Shown here in pieces: positions 44,951-57,863 of a stretch of DNA of 64,000 nt. Positions within the stretch are counted from its first letter, which is position 1; each line of letters begins with the position of its first letter. The DNA is taken from contig WWBZ02000009.1 of the NCBI GenBank assembly GCA_011503125.2, positions 1,054,001-1,118,000 on the forward strand. The letters run 5' to 3'. Under the pieces are notes generated by a model, which made no database searches, was not told the DNA's origin, and saw only the letters and a program-made list of their open reading frames with translations. Origin of the DNA: Botryosphaeria dothidea. Its lineage: Eukaryota; Ascomycota; Dothideomycetes; Botryosphaeriales; Botryosphaeriaceae. The translations under genes and the position numbers were made by a program.

Positions 44951-47777
44951 GATTTTAACGGTGGAATTCTGTGACGAGATCTAGATATATATCGTTCTTA
45001 GGTACCTATTAGTTATTCTTATTTCCGTATCCTTCCTATTTAATAAGATATTTAAGCTAATATCCGAATCTTTTATAGTCTAAGATCTTCTCGACTAGGT
45101 ATTCGTCTTCTTCGGCATCTAGGTTTTCTAGAATTATCTCTTCTAGAGTTTCTAGAATTATAGCGTTTTTTAGTACTAGCTCGAGTAATACTACGTAAAA
45201 GGTGGAATTTATCCGTATCGTTGTTAGTAATTTAAGTCGATACGTAACGTTTCCGAGTTTTTCTAAAATTTCGAATGGACCGGTTTTCTTAAAATCCAAT
45301 TTGTCGCTTAGTTACTTCGATTTAATGTTTTTTATAAGGAGGTATACTTTATCCCCCCTCTTAAGGTTTAGTGCCGCCTAGTACCGTCTATTATAATATT
45401 TAGATATTATAATTCGTACGTGCTCGAGGTTAAGACTAATAGCTTTATATAGTTCTTTTAGCTGGTCGGCTTTAAGAATACCTTACTAGGCTAATTTTCG
45501 ACTTAGAATAGCTTCTCTATACGTATCTAGTTCGAATCTATAGTTAGTAAAGAACGGGGATACGTTAGTTAACTCTTATTTAGCGCTATTATAGGCGAAC
45601 TATGCTATAGGTAGCTATATAGCCTAATCGTCCTATAGATAGTTAACGAAATAGCGGAGATATTATTCGAGAGTCCGGTTTATTCGTTCTATCTAACCGT
45701 CCGTTTGCGGGTATACGGTTATAGAGAGTTTATTCTTAGCCCCAAGTTAGCGCATAAGCGTTTACTAGAATTTAGAACGTATTAGCTTATCTCTATCCGA
45801 AACTAGTTCTTCCGGCATTCCGTAATCCGTAAAGATATATCGGAGGAACGTATAGACTAACTATTCTATATTCGATACCTCGAGGTAGGATAAGAAGTAA
45901 GCGTACTTCGTAAGTCTATCGATAAAGACTAGGATTAAGTCGTACTTAACTCTAGTAAGCGAATCTTTAGACTATAGTAGCTTCGTAATAAAGTCTAGCG
46001 TAACTAATTACTATAGTCGTTCTAGAACTTCTAGGGGTTATAGCTATTCGTACGGAGCGTGTATCGCGGCTTTACTTCTAATATAAAGGTTATATTACGA
46101 GACTATACGCTAGACTATCTTCCGTAACCCTAGAAAGTAGAAGTTTCGTGTAATCCTTTCGATTATCCTATCGATACCCTAATATCTATACGCGGGTGCT
46201 TCGTATATATCTTTAACTAGTGCTTCTCGCAGTCTTACCGGGATATAGATTAATTCTTTAAAGAGAAGCGTTCCTTCTCTATCTCGAGTAATACGCGGGT
46301 TATCCTTAAGCGCTAAAAGTTCCTACGCGAAGGAGTCCTATACGTATACTTCTCGGATCTTTAGATACTATAGGTTTAACTCGATACGAAGTATTAGGAA
46401 AGACGGTCTAGCAAGGGTGAGCGATCTATCGCTATCTACTGCGAATACTATAGGATATAGCTCGATTCGTTCTTCTATATAGTCTATCCTTCTACTAAGC
46501 GCGTTAGCGGCGGCGTTATCTATACCTTTTCTATATATAATCTTAAAATCGTAGGAGGCTATTTCTTTAGACTAGCGAACCTATCGTCGGTTTAGCTCCT
46601 TAGTCGTAGTAAAGCGCGTAAGGTTTTAATAGTCGTAGTATACTACTATCTAATAGCTGGCTTCTTTAAGATAGTGTTTCTATTACTTAAATACTAAGAC
46701 GATAGCTAAGAGCTCTTTATTATAAGTATCGTAATTAAGCTCTACCGGTGTAAACTTCCTAGAGTAAAACGCGATTAGGTGCTATCTACCTTAATCGTTA
46801 GGCTGGCTAAGACATACTCCGAGGGCGAATCCTAACGTATTAGTTTCTACTTCGATAGGTTTATCGGGATTATATATCCCTAGAACCGGTGCTTCGCAAA
46901 ATATACGTTTAAGCGATTCGAAGGCTTACTACTAATCGTCTCCCTATTTAAAGCTATACTCCTTTCGAGTAAGTCGCGTTAAAGATTCCGTAACCTTCGA
47001 GTAGTTCTAAATAAACTTTCGGTAGAAGTTCGCGAATCTAAGGAAAGACTAAACTTTCTTAATCGTCTTAGGTATTAGCTATTCTCTAATAGAATCTAGT
47101 TTCGAGTCGTCTATACCGACGTAACCTAGGATAATAATAAAGCCTAAGAATTCTATCCTTTAAACGTGCTATTCGTATTTCTCGGGTGCGATAGACAGGT
47201 TCTTTGCCTAGAGGGCTTCTAGGACCTTTCTAATATACTTTCTATAATCCTCGAGGGTCTCTAAAAAGATAAGGATATCGTCGAGGTAAGCTAGGCAGAA
47301 TATATCTAAGTATTCGCGCAGCGTGTCGTTAACGAGATTTTAAAAGATTACTAGCGCGTTAGTAAGCCCGAATAGTATAACCGTATACTCGTAGAGTCCT
47401 AGCCTCGTTCTAAAGGCTATCTTCTATTCTTCCCCTTCTTTAATCCTAACTAAATAATATCCTTCCCGGAGGTCTAGCTTCGTAAAGTACTTTACTTTCC
47501 CTAACTTATCCTAGAGCTCGTCGATACGTGGGAGCGGATAGCGGTTCTTAATCGTAATATCGTTGAGTTGTCGGTAGTCGACATAGAGGCGTAGTTTACT
47601 ATTCTTCTTTAGGACGAAAAGAATCGGATATCCGGCTAATAACGTTAAAGGCCGAATATATCCACGTTCGAGGTTCTTCTCGATATATTCTCTTAAAGCC
47701 TCTATTTCCTTTGCTAATAAGGAGTAGATAGGCTTATAAGCTGGCTTCGTGCCTGGCTTAAGCGGAATTTCGTGGTC

Positions 47778-48422
47778 CTATAGTTAATGCTTAGCGGGGT
47801 GGTGTACTAGTAGGGTACACTTCCACGGTAACCTAGCCTTTCTAGGGTGGCATAGGTTCTAAGTTCGAATCTTAGACCGCTTACCTACTCGTGGCATGTG
47901 CGTCCCACGTTAAAAGCATACGTACCCGCGTTCTCCCTAGCGGTGATAAGGGGGAAAATCCACAGGTAGTTAGGGTGGGCCACAAGTGGCATGTACGTCC
48001 CACTATAAAAGCATACGTACCCGCGTTCTCTCTAGCGGTAACAAGGGGGAGAAGGGCCAGCTAGGCGCTTCTAAAAATAAATTTTAAGAGCGCTTTACTA
48101 GCGCTTATAAATAGGTAAGCCGGGACTTCTTACGGCTTAGTCTTAAGATTTACAGTTACCTCTCTCTATAGTTCCTCCCTCTTAGCTACTCTTCCTACTT
48201 TAGACACCGCTACCGGTATATAGAAAAACTATACTAAATAGAGTATCTACGGATACTACTATTATAGATAGAAAAGGTTTTTACCCGGGCTATCCCAAGA
48301 AAGTAGCCACGGTTTCCCCTTCTATATACCCTTATAGATAGCCACAGCTATATAGACCCTTCGGGGAGCTAAATTAGCTTAAAAATTAAATTTATCTATC
48401 TATCTATCTATAGTTAATGCTT
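47778..48422 (+). mobile_element. tRNA-derived SINE with 15-bp target duplication
   Basis: Flanked by perfect ctatagttaatgctt (47778-47792 and 48408-48422). The head (about 47793-47880) is tRNA-like: acceptor-type pairing AGCGG...CCGCT, an A-box-like tggtgtactagtaggg, and a B-box GTTCGAATC at 47863-47871. The body has a 65-bp module repeated twice (from 47891 and 47987). The 3' third (48110-48407) ends in (atct)n and matches the inverted copy at 57864-58163 and, in its last part, the 3' end of LINE B. It interrupts the gypsy pol region. It has more CpA than the gypsy around it, so it is younger or partly escaped RIP. Confidence 0.85.
47891..48053 (+). repeat. 65-bp direct repeat inside the SINE body
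   Basis: Units start gtggcatgtgcgtcccac (47891) and gtggcatgtacgtcccac (47987). Both contain aaaagcatacgtacccgcg and end aaggggga. They are separated by about 30 bp. Confidence 0.8.
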
Positions 48423-50199
48423 TGGCAAGTCTCCTTTTCCTCTTTCTTAGCAAACGGCTCTTAAGTCCTAGTACTCGCTAGGTACCGTCTCTATTTCCGG
48501 TATTGGAGGTTCTCCGTATAGATTATTCTATATCTCTAAACTACCGTATTATCCCCTTCTAATCCTCGCGGGATCGTCTCCTCTAATAGGAGTAGGACTA
48601 TCCTCATTCTTAAGCCTTTCCCGTGCGGCCTTAGCTAATACTCGTTATTGCACCGCCTATAAGGGTTTAATATATATAAGGCAGACCTACTAGCCTTAGC
48701 GTCTTATACGCTTAAATGCCTCTCCTAAGATCGTCTAGACGTCGATTTAAGGTTCTACGGCTACTAATTGCTTACGCGAAGCCTTACTCTTAGCCTTATA
48801 CCTTTTCCTCGTAGTCCTTCGTAACGTATACTATACTTATTCGTCGGGAATACTAGACTCGGTTAGTCTTACTCCGCTTAAGGTGCTGTATTTTACCGAG
48901 GAGGCGGCGTCTCGTACGCTACTATTCTAGTCCTGTCTTACGCTTCCCTTAAGATTACCGTTAATACTACCGTTACTAGGTCTTACGCTATTATTACCGT
49001 TAATACTACCGTTACTAGGCCTTACGCTATTATAGCTAGAGTCGTAGCTTAAGTCGGGGGTATCGTTTCGCTTAGTAGGGCTTATTTCTATAATAGAGCT
49101 ATATTTTACCGAGGAGGCTTCGCTACTTACGTCGTAGTTCTAGTGCTAACTTATACTACTATCGGAGTCGCCTATATAGTTACTATATTTAGGCCTTATA
49201 CTAGCTACTTCTCGTATTAATATTAATAGGAGTTTTCGGAGGGTATCTAATAACCTATTCTTCTTCTATAATCCTTGTTTTCGTAGGAGGTCCTCGAGCT
49301 CCTCTCGAAAGATAATAGAGTCTCCTTCTCTAAAGTCGAAGATAGGTTTCTATATCCGGATCTAGGGTATACCTAGAATAATATCGTGCCCGGGAATACG
49401 TTAGACATCGAGGGAAATTCTTTCCTAATAGTTCCCTATCTAGAGGGTTACTTCCTCCGTTTCTATCTTTATCTAGCCTTCTTCGTAGGCTACCTAGAAT
49501 CCGTCGAATCTACTAAGGAGATACGGTTCCTATTTCTTATAGTACGGGATATTTATCTTCTATATAAGCTCGTTATAGATAAAATTTCCGCTTAATCCTA
49601 TATCGATTAGAATTCTAGTAGATACTCCGTTAAGTATTCCCTATATCTTAAACTATTTCTATAGATTTGGTCCGGTAAGAGTTTCCGTTTTCGATGCGCG
49701 TAATACTATATAAAGGGACCTAGACTATAGCCCCTAGGTTGGTCCTATTACCGTAGGGCCGTCTAGTTTTTTAGTATAAGGTAGCCGTAGACTTTACTAT
49801 GCATATAGTCTTCCTATTCGTTAACTTAGAGATATACTTACTTCTAGTTAGTCTATTTATCGGCGTTCTACTTCCTTCGCTAATAGACTTTATCCTTTCG
49901 AACCTAATATCTAAAGGTTAGTCGATTAAGCTTCTTATCCGGAATCTACTAGAGTGTACGATACTAGATCGTTGCCGTGCCGTACTAGTAGAGAATCCGT
50001 ACTAGCTCCCGGAGGGAGTCGTAGTCCGCTTACTCGCGTACTAAGGTTCCTTAGTAGTATTGTTCGACGAGTATCGTTTCTTTAGTTACCGGAAGTTCGT
50101 ACTTCTTTCCGTCTTATTCGATTCGGGTTTCCTAAAGAGTATTCTAACGCTATCCCTAAATAACCGTAAGCGCGATGTTTTTCTAATACGGAATCTAGA

Positions 50200-51592
50200 T
50201 TGTTTAGCTAAGATTGCCCTATTCGTCCCGTAGATAGTTACTAATGCCGTATCTTTTAGCGAGAATTTCTAGCGAGACGAGGGTATCTAGTTTATCCGAT
50301 AGTATAGGTGCATTATCTAACTACGTTTTACTAGTACTCTCGTATAGTTCTTCTATTTCGCTGTTAACGAGTTCGTCGTCTAGAGGGAAACTATTAATAA
50401 TATCGTCGGTTTCGATAACTTCTTCGTTCCTAGTTATTATACCGAAGTTTCGAGGTTCGTAGGGGTACTATCTAGAGATATCCTTACTAGTTTAATGCGT
50501 CTAATAGCCGTTATCGTAATAGGCTATCTAGTATAGCGTATCGTAGTTATCTTAGCGAGATATAACCGACGCTTTACGCTAAGCGCTCGAAGTCTACTTA
50601 TTATTCTTCTTGCTACGAGAGTTCTACGGATACTTAGGAGAGAAGTATTTATTACTACCGTAGGTAATATAGAGTCGATCCTTATAGCGCTATTTCTACT
50701 TATCCGTCTAGTTTAGGTTAGGTCCCTTAGGCTTCTTATTATTATAACTATTATTGCCCTTCTTAGAATTCTATCTATTAGCCGCGTCGAGGGCTATAGC
50801 GTCTCCGCCTTCGAGGGTTGTTCTTTTACGGCGTGGCTTCGAAGTATTAGATTATCGAGAACCTATCTTCTATTCGTATATACGACCGTCGATCTAAGAC
50901 GTAAGGTCTACTATCTTCTAAAAGGTAGGTAGATATTCGTAAGTAATTATATTCTTCTTAACTTCGTCCTTTAGGCCCTTATAGAAGAGGTCACGGAAAG
51001 TCTCGTCTAACTATTCGAGGTAGGCTATAAGCTGCTAAAACTTAGTTATATAGACAGCTATAGATCCTATCTATCTAACGGTTATAATATCGTTAGAGGC
51101 TTTACGGACTTTATCCCGATCGTTAAAAGTAGCCCTAAGGTTATCTGCGAATCCCGTATAGGTATCGAAGATTTTCTTAGTCTTTGCCCGTCTCTTCTCG
51201 AGAGAGTGTTTATTAGCTAGGTAGTCGCGAAGGTATAGTTCTATCTATACCTCTGCCGTTCCTCTAAGGTAGGTTAATACGAAGAGTACTTCCTCGGCGT
51301 CGTTATCGAATTATACTTAGTTAAACTAGAGGTAGCGTTATATCTAGAGTAGGAAGGATTAGAGCTTCTTTCTATTCCTATCGAACTTCTCGGGTACCGC
51401 TACTTTAACCTTAGTAGCGCTTCGTTTTATCTAGTGCGCTAGCAGGCGCTCGATCTAGGCTTTTTATTCCTAAACAAGTATCTAGAGTTCTTCTCGAGTA
51501 GGCTCTATTTGCTACGCGGGCGGAGCACGCCCCTAAGCACCCTTAGCGCGACCCTCTATTAGGTCGACATCCATCTAAGATCCCGGTGCCAT
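50200..51592 (-). pseudogene. gypsy gag (broken)
   Basis: The minus-strand ATG is at 51590-51592 (MAPGS-MDVDLIEGRAKG, where - is TAG). The middle has the gag-like stretch SIAVYITKF-QLIAYLE-LDETFRDLFYKGL. A Lys/Asn-rich region follows near 50760-50700, at the place of a nucleocapsid, but intact CCHC cysteines are not seen. Many TAG stops. Confidence 0.7.
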
Positions 51593-51688
51593 CGTATACT
51601 TTCCCTAAACGCGTTAGGCGGGGTAATACTTAACCTAATAAACTCGTTTCTAAAAAGATCTCTCTCCTTACAAGGATAGTAGTTAAAG

Positions 51689-52167
51689 TATAATAAGCGG
51701 GCCTCTACCTCTAAGGATCTAAATACTAAAGAGGGTAGAAACCTATCGAAGGATTTTCCTTAAGTAGGTATAAGAAGAGGTACGTAAGGAACGAGTAGAC
51801 GACTAGAGACTAAGTACTACGTGCGAAGGCCTTATTACTAATAGAGTCTAAATTCTATTATAAAGTTAACTACGAAGGTTAAAGCTATCTAAGAAGTATA
51901 GTTTATATATACGTAGGAGAGTTCTATATAATCTATATACTTAATAGGCGGGTTACGCTTAATAGCGCGTAGTCTTCTAAGCGAGCTATTATAACTAAGT
52001 AGGATAGCTTAGTAGGTAGGGCCCGCTTAGGCAGCCTTAGTAATCTAAGCGGGTGGGTCTAGTTAAGCGCGAGGTCACGTGACCTCGGATCTTTATAACC
52101 CCGACTTCTATTGTTCCGGCGGGGCTAATCCCTAACTTCCTTAACCTATAGAGGCTGCGCCGTAATA
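51689..52167 (-). repeat. gypsy LTR (5' LTR of the minus-strand element)
   Basis: Second 479-bp LTR, followed by the taact duplication and then by the interrupted LINE A sequence. Confidence 0.9.
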
Positions 52168-52172
52168 TAACT

Positions 52173-52664
52173 CTTATAGAGACGTGCTCCTTAAAAGTAA
52201 GTTTTAGGTCGAAGAAGATTCCTAGCCACCGGACGAGTTTTTAAGGTTCTACTATATTACCGTCTAGTAAGATAATAGAGGTTTAGCTAGCCTCTTTATT
52301 ATTAGAGAAGTATAGGAGTTCGGTCTTTAAAAGGTCGAATTCTATCCCGTTCTCTTGGCCCCGCTTATAGAGCTATTTTACCTCTTCCTCTAATAGATAT
52401 TTATTACGCTTATAACTAGAAGAACTAGCTATAAGAATAATATTATCTATATAGGATAGGTAGGTGATTTTATTTATTTTAAAGAGCTCTTAGGTATATA
52501 TAAGGAATAGTATAGGGGAGATTAGGCTTCCTTAAGGAATCCCGGTCTCTATTCTACTAAATTTCTTATTTTCTCCGTTAAAGGCGAGGCGTAGTACTCG
52601 TAGATTAAGAAACGACCTAACCTACGCGAGTAGGTTAATTAGTAGGCCTATTCTTGCTATTATA
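52173..52664 (-). mobile_element. LINE A, reverse transcriptase part (continuation), RIP-mutated
   Basis: Continues LINE A after the gypsy insertion. The minus strand encodes RT pieces: SFLNLRVLRLAFNGE, GIP-GSLISPILFLIYT, and LSYIDNIILIASS (catalytic FADD-type box, second Asp changed to Asn by G-to-A). The 5' side stops at about 52664, where the 3' tail of LINE B begins. Confidence 0.75.
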
Positions 52665-52989
52665 GATAGATAGATAAATTTATTTCTTCCCGATATAGCT
52701 CCCTTACGGGTCTATGCGGGGCTGACTATCTATAGTTATTTTACACGAGGGGGAAAACCTTTTCGCCTAGTAAAAACCCCTCCTCTCTCTCTAGGCATGC
52801 TATCCTATACTAGTTCTTATTTTTCCTTCTTACTAGTAGCGGCTGCTATAGCAGCCCTATATTCACCTACTAGACCTATCTCTTCAGTCCTTATCCTCGT
52901 AGTTATCCGGGTCCTAGTGGTCCTGGTGGTCCTAGTTGTCCTCCTAGTTCCTCTTCCTAGTTATCTTCCTATATTAGTTCCCTTGCCAG

Positions 52990-55900
52990 GCTGAATTGCT
53001 TAAGCATCCCTAGGCGTAAGAACCAGTCTATTACTACTTTGATCCCCTTCTTTATTAAGAGGAGGGAGTAGTAGTCCGTAGTCCCTGCCCTTTGGAGCAT
53101 CTATGCCCTACCCTATTGGAAGTGGGGGCAGAAGAGGAGGATATGCTTTGGGGTTTATCTATGCCAGCCGCATGGACAGGCAGGACTAGGGTGCCCTGGT
53201 ACCTTGCGCCTTAAGAGGAAGTCCTCCAGTCCAATATGCTCTATACGTAGTAGGGTGGCGAGTGTGCTCTGTGGCTTGGATAGTTCGCTGTGGATTTGTC
53301 TGATTTTTGGGTTCTACTATGTGCTTTGGGCTACTAGCTTATCTTATCTTCCCTGGCTAGTAGACTTTATCTATCTCTTCTTCCACTTATTCCTATATGC
53401 TATGCGTAGCTTCGTTCGCTCCGGGAGACTCTAGTGGGTAGAGGGGCAGTAGTTAAGGAGTGAGTTTGCCTTTTTTCTAAGCAGGGTTCTTCTGGCAGGG
53501 CCAGCGGCGCCTCTAGTACTTAGAGTAGCCCGAGCTATCTGTTTAATACTCTAGTAAGTTTCCTCTACTACTGCCGCGACTGGGCCATCCCTAGCTCTAA
53601 TAGCCTAGGCTAGTGCTAGTTCGTCCAGGTGTAGTAAGAGTAGGGGAATCCCTGTCTTATACTCCAAGGTTTGTATGCTAGTTGACTTATACGCCCCTGA
53701 GATGGTGCGTAGGCACTGGTTTTGGATCTTCTTTAGTGGCTAGATGGCTATTTTCCTCCACCCTAGGATTCCCTCTAGGGTATGCCATACCCTATAGCCG
53801 TAGGTAAGGACTGGCCTTACCACGGCCGTATAGATATGGCGGGCTTTAGTAAATAAGGCTCCCTAGGTAGACGCTGCGAGTCTAGAGAGAGATATATACT
53901 ATTTAATTGCCTTAGCTCCTGTTTCCCTAATATAGGGTCCCCATCTGAGCTTGTTGTCTACGTGGACTCCTAGAATCTTAATTGTCGGCTCTAGGCATCT
54001 AGCAAATCCAGGGATACGGATCCCTGCTACCATATTGAATCTCCTTAGTTTTCTTGTAAAATAAGTAAGGTGATACTTATCGGGCGAGAAAGCTGACCCG
54101 TGGGTAGCTGCCCAGTGCTCGCAAATTTGATGTGCTCCCTCTAGTGTCCTATAGTTCTATTCTATGGATCTACTAAAGGTTAGGATATTAGTATTATCGA
54201 CGAATCCAAGGGGGAAGGTATTACCCCTGCGTAGCTATATAAGTAGGTTAGAAGTAAAGAATAGGTAGAGTATCGGCGATAGTGAGGATCCCTAGGGAAT
54301 CCCGGTTGAGGTCTGGATTGGTGGACTAGTAAAGTCTCCGAAGGATAGCTGAGTGGTACGGTCCTATAGAAAGGATCGGGTAAATCTTTCTACCCATTCT
54401 AGGAGTTTTGCCATCCTCATATTGTAGAGAAGCCTTCTATGAGATACGTGGTCATATGCTCCCGAGATATCTAGGCTAAGGACTGAAGCCACCAGCCCTG
54501 GGTCTTATGCCTAGATAGTATAGATCTGTTCTATAAGCAGGTCAAGAGCTGCTACTGCGGATCTGTTTCTCCTAGCTCCCATCTATGTATTAGGGAGTAG
54601 GCCGTATGCTTCAGTAGCCTGGGAGATTCTATCTGCTATAATCCTCTTAAGTAGCTTCCCTAGCGTATTAAGTAAAGCAATCGGCCTAAATGACTTGGCT
54701 TTGGTATAGTCGTCCCTCTGTAGTTTCCTGAGGACTACGGTAATAGAGCTTTTAAACTGCCTAGGGTGGTATACAAGTGCGAGGCATCCCTGGAAGAGCC
54801 TGGTGAGGGGTCCCCTTAGTGTCTCAGCGCATTGCTTTAGGAACCTGTTGGTAATCTTGTCTGGGCCTGGTACCTTGTCTGGGGGAAGCTTCTTGATGGT
54901 GTGGAGGACCTGCTCTTCAGTAAGGTCTTGGGGAATCTCTACTGGCACTGGGTATATACACCCATCTAGATCTGAGAGGTCGGTGGCCCTAGGAGGTGGG
55001 AAGAACTGGTTGGTAAGGATTTCTGCCTTAGACTAGTTGTCGTAATATAGTTGTTTATCTGCTCCCTGGAGAGGTGGGAACTAAGGTGGGGCTGGAGGTT
55101 CCAGTGCCCTTGTTCTTGCCCACTTTGAGAGCTTCTAGAGTATAGATGGGTCCGAAGTAATCTCAGCTACTATTCTACGCCATGCTTTTGTTCTATCTCT
55201 TCTAATCTGCCTCTTCTTGCTATTAGCAATAGTTTGGTATACTACCTAGTCCTCCTCCCTCCCTATGGCCGTCCACTTCCTTCTAGCTACTCTAGCCTAG
55301 TGCACTAGGTCCGAATACTCCTTTGTCCATTATATAGAGGCCTAGGGCGAGGGTCTCGCTACTAGGATGGTCTCCTAGATTGTCCTTTGGATAGCCTTCT
55401 AGAGTAGTGTAGTAAAGTAATCTAGGTCTGCTTTAGTGTTAAGAGGGGCTGCTTTAAGGTGTTCGAGCTTTAATTAGAGCGTATTATTAGTTCTCTTCTA
55501 GTCTACTTTCTTCCACTAGGGCCTTAGGAGGCGTAGTTCTGCGGGGGTAGGAGAAAAATTAAGTGTAGTAAGGATAGGTAGGTGGTTAGAGGATGATTCG
55601 AGCTCCTAGCTAACTCTATAGCTAAGGATTCTCTCCTCTAGCTACCGTGATATAAAGATAAGGTCTAGAGTACTCTCGCTACTACTATCTCGTCTAGTAA
55701 TAGTGCCCCTTAGAAGGGCTAGGTTAAGATTAGCTGCGGTAGCTATCTTAATTAGGTTATCCGCTAGGGTATAGTATATTAGGGAGGTTATACCTCCCCA
55801 GATAGGATAGTAGAGGTTAAAGTCCCCTAGGAGAATATGCTCCCCTAGTTTTCTAAGAACTTCCGGTAGAAGAGATAGGATTTCTAGCGCTATACTAGTA

Positions 55901-56247
55901 TAAGAGGCTGGCGGGGGATTGTAGCAGTTATAGATATAGATTATATATATCCTAGTAATGAGGAATAGTGTAATAAGATCTAGTGAATGGACTGTTGCTT
56001 GCTAGGAGTCGGGGCTAATAGCCTTGCTTATAAAGAAGCAGGTTCTTGCTACTCCCTCCTAGGGAAAAACTATATAGTAGACAGGGTGTCTTACTGTTAT
56101 CTTAACCCTCGGGTTCCTCTAAGGTTCCTGGATAGCTAGGATATAGTAGATCTTTGGGTCCACTTCCTTAAAGAGCGGGAGCATTACCCTGTCCTTGCTC
56201 TTATAGACGTTATACTATACAATAGAGAGAGAGCCTATGTCTAACAT
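52990..56247 (-). pseudogene. LINE B ORF2: endonuclease, reverse transcriptase, C-terminal zinc motif
   Basis: Starts MLDIGSLSIVQYNVYKSKD (apurinic endonuclease N-terminus). It continues with HILLGDFNLYYPIWGG (endonuclease Asp/Asn motif), then RT blocks LPPDKVPGPDKITNRFLKQC and KSFRPIALLNTLGKLL, and LLPNT-MGARRNRSAVAALD. Near the end is CPCG-x-H...PKHILLFC, the zinc motif of Tad1-type ORF2. Scattered TAG stops replace CAG or TGG codons; few frameshifts are seen. Confidence 0.8.
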
Positions 56248-56489
56248 TGACTTCCTTCCATCTCTAGGTCCGGCTACGAGGGGGCTAGTAGTATAGGCTG
56301 TAAGGAGGGAGTTCCCGCGGGCTCCTCTAAGGCGTGTTGTGAGCTGTTAAGTCCGGTAAACCTCATTTGGTTAGGAGGCGGGGGGCGGCTTAAGTCTCTT
56401 AGCCTGCCTGGTCTCCTCTTGACCGGCTCCTCCTCCCTAATCCTCTTCCTTAGTCCAACGGTTAACCAGTTAGTTTAAGGCTATATTTT

Positions 56490-57795
56490 AGTTATTAGGG
56501 GTCCTTCCCGGTGCCTTTCTGGTGCTGCCAGGCGGGCCTGGGCGGCCTTAGCATGGTAGGCTCTGCGTGCTGGGCAGAAGTTGCTCTAGGCTGTATGCCT
56601 TTAAGAGTAGTTTGCGTACTATATACTTTCCTTAGGGCAGTCCCTAGTATTATGTGCCTTGCTATACTATCCGTACTTTTCCTCCTTTTTACAATGGTTG
56701 GTGATATAACCATAGGCCTAGTACTTAAAACACTAGGTTACTATAAAGGCTACGTTATAGTACTGCGCTATATAGATAGCAAAGTTAATAATAAGCCCCT
56801 TATTAATAATCTAGTTAGCGGTTTCGGGGTTTATAGTACTAAGGATAATAGCCGAGTAAGTTTTCCCCTCTAGGAGCTTCCTCTTTAGCCAGGCTAGCTT
56901 GCTAATACGTAGTCCTAGGTATAGAGATAGGTTCTACTCCTAGATGGTTTAGATGGCTTAGGGGTCTATAGTGTCGATTCCTTCTCGAGGAACGTTGTGT
57001 ACTAGTACTAAGTATAGCTGCTAGTTAGGCCTAACTTCTTTTTCTAGTTCTATAGTCCATTCCTAGTCCTGGAGAAGGGCTGTTCTAGTTACTTTATCCG
57101 GTATAAAGATCCTAACGTCTCTACTAGGGAGCTTCTTAGCAGTAAGTACTTTCTTACACGCCTAGCTTTTTCCTACCTAGATCTTTCTAATAATTACCTT
57201 ATTTAAGAGCTTGGCTATTTCTTATCTATTTACTATCTCTAGGAAGTAGAGGATAAGTTTAGTAGTAGCTAGGGGGGTAGGGGGCTTCGGGGCTGCTTAG
57301 GCTATAATTTATACCCAGCTACGAGTGTTAGGTATAGATATAGAGGTAGTCTAGATACGGTTAACTATCTTTTAGACCTATTAGACCTCTTTAAGAATGT
57401 TCTTAAGGCCTAGCTTCTTAGTAATTACCTCCTAGTAGATAGTAATATAATCCTAGAAGATTATCTTAGCAATATCGAGAAAATTTTTTACCTAGCTAGA
57501 GAGGACTAAAGAGAGGCTAGCGGATATTTATAGGGCTTAGAGGAGGGTATCTACTATTTTTAAGGCTCTCTTAACGTATTCTACGCTATACTAGGTGCTC
57601 TACGGTTTCTTAGGGGTATATTAGGGCTAGATAGAGGTAGTTACTAGGGGAGGCTGTTCGCCTCTTCCTATATCCTCTATATTAACTACTTCGCGGCTAT
57701 AGTTATCTTAAGTACTATTTTAGAACTCGCGAAGCCTAGGAGAGTCCCTAGGGCCCTCTCCCGGCGCCGTAGCTTAGGGTCGATTTTTTAGTATG
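56490..57795 (-). pseudogene. LINE B ORF1 (gag-like, zinc knuckles)
   Basis: Minus strand. The central part reads KKLPSRDVRIFIPDKVTR, LVHNVPREGID and LRISKLAWLKKKLLERKTYS, typical of Tad1 ORF1. It then has degraded CCHC knuckles (AYGYITNHCKKEEKYG, AHNTRDCPKES) and an Ala/Arg-rich end. Several cysteines are changed to tyrosine and many codons are TAG, in line with RIP. Confidence 0.75.
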
Positions 57796-57863
57796 GTTAT
57801 ATTAATTATAATAAATAATAGAAGTAGAATTAAAGATAGTAAAGAATAAAAATTAAATTAAAG

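Larger units (their letters stand above)
44960..50200 (-). pseudogene. gypsy pol: RT, RNase H, integrase, chromodomain (broken)
   Basis: Minus strand. The RT catalytic motif YLDD is encoded at 47277-47288 ([12 protein letters not shown]). Integrase lies between about 46300 and 45350. The C-terminal chromodomain is seen at 45300-44960 (GPFEILEKLGNVTYRL, LDAEEDEYLVEKILDYKRFG, then YLIK-EGYG). Frequent TAG stops come from CAG/TGG codons. A SINE sits between the RT motif and upstream pol sequence. The N-terminal limit and the protease are not precisely placed. Confidence 0.8.
43524..52167 (-). mobile_element. Ty3/gypsy chromovirus, complete with two LTRs, RIP-mutated
   Basis: Two near-identical 479-bp LTRs (43524-44002 and 51689-52167) flank an internal region with gag, then reverse transcriptase, then integrase with a C-terminal chromodomain on the minus strand. 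A 5-bp target duplication taact (43519-43523 / 52168-52172) shows an undisturbed insertion into LINE A. All frames are broken by TAG/TAA stops from CpA-to-TpA change. The internal part also carries an antisense ORF next to the 3' LTR and a SINE inserted in the pol region (47793-48408). Confidence 0.92.
52665..57860 (-). mobile_element. LINE B, Tad1-like non-LTR retrotransposon, near full length
   Basis: Minus-strand element with ORF1 (57795-56490) and ORF2 (56247-52990) in the normal order and a 3' end at 52665 in a (tatc)n tail. It keeps far more CpA/TpG than LINE A, LINE C or the gypsy element, so it is less RIP-mutated and probably the youngest LINE here. Its last 130 bp resemble the 3' end of the SINE. 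The exact 5' end and a target duplication could not be fixed. Confidence 0.8.

Noticed and set aside
47793..47880. functional tRNA gene
   Set aside because: It has A/B-box-like strings and a short acceptor-like pairing, but it is the head of a SINE with a TSD and a LINE-like tail; the cloverleaf is imperfect.
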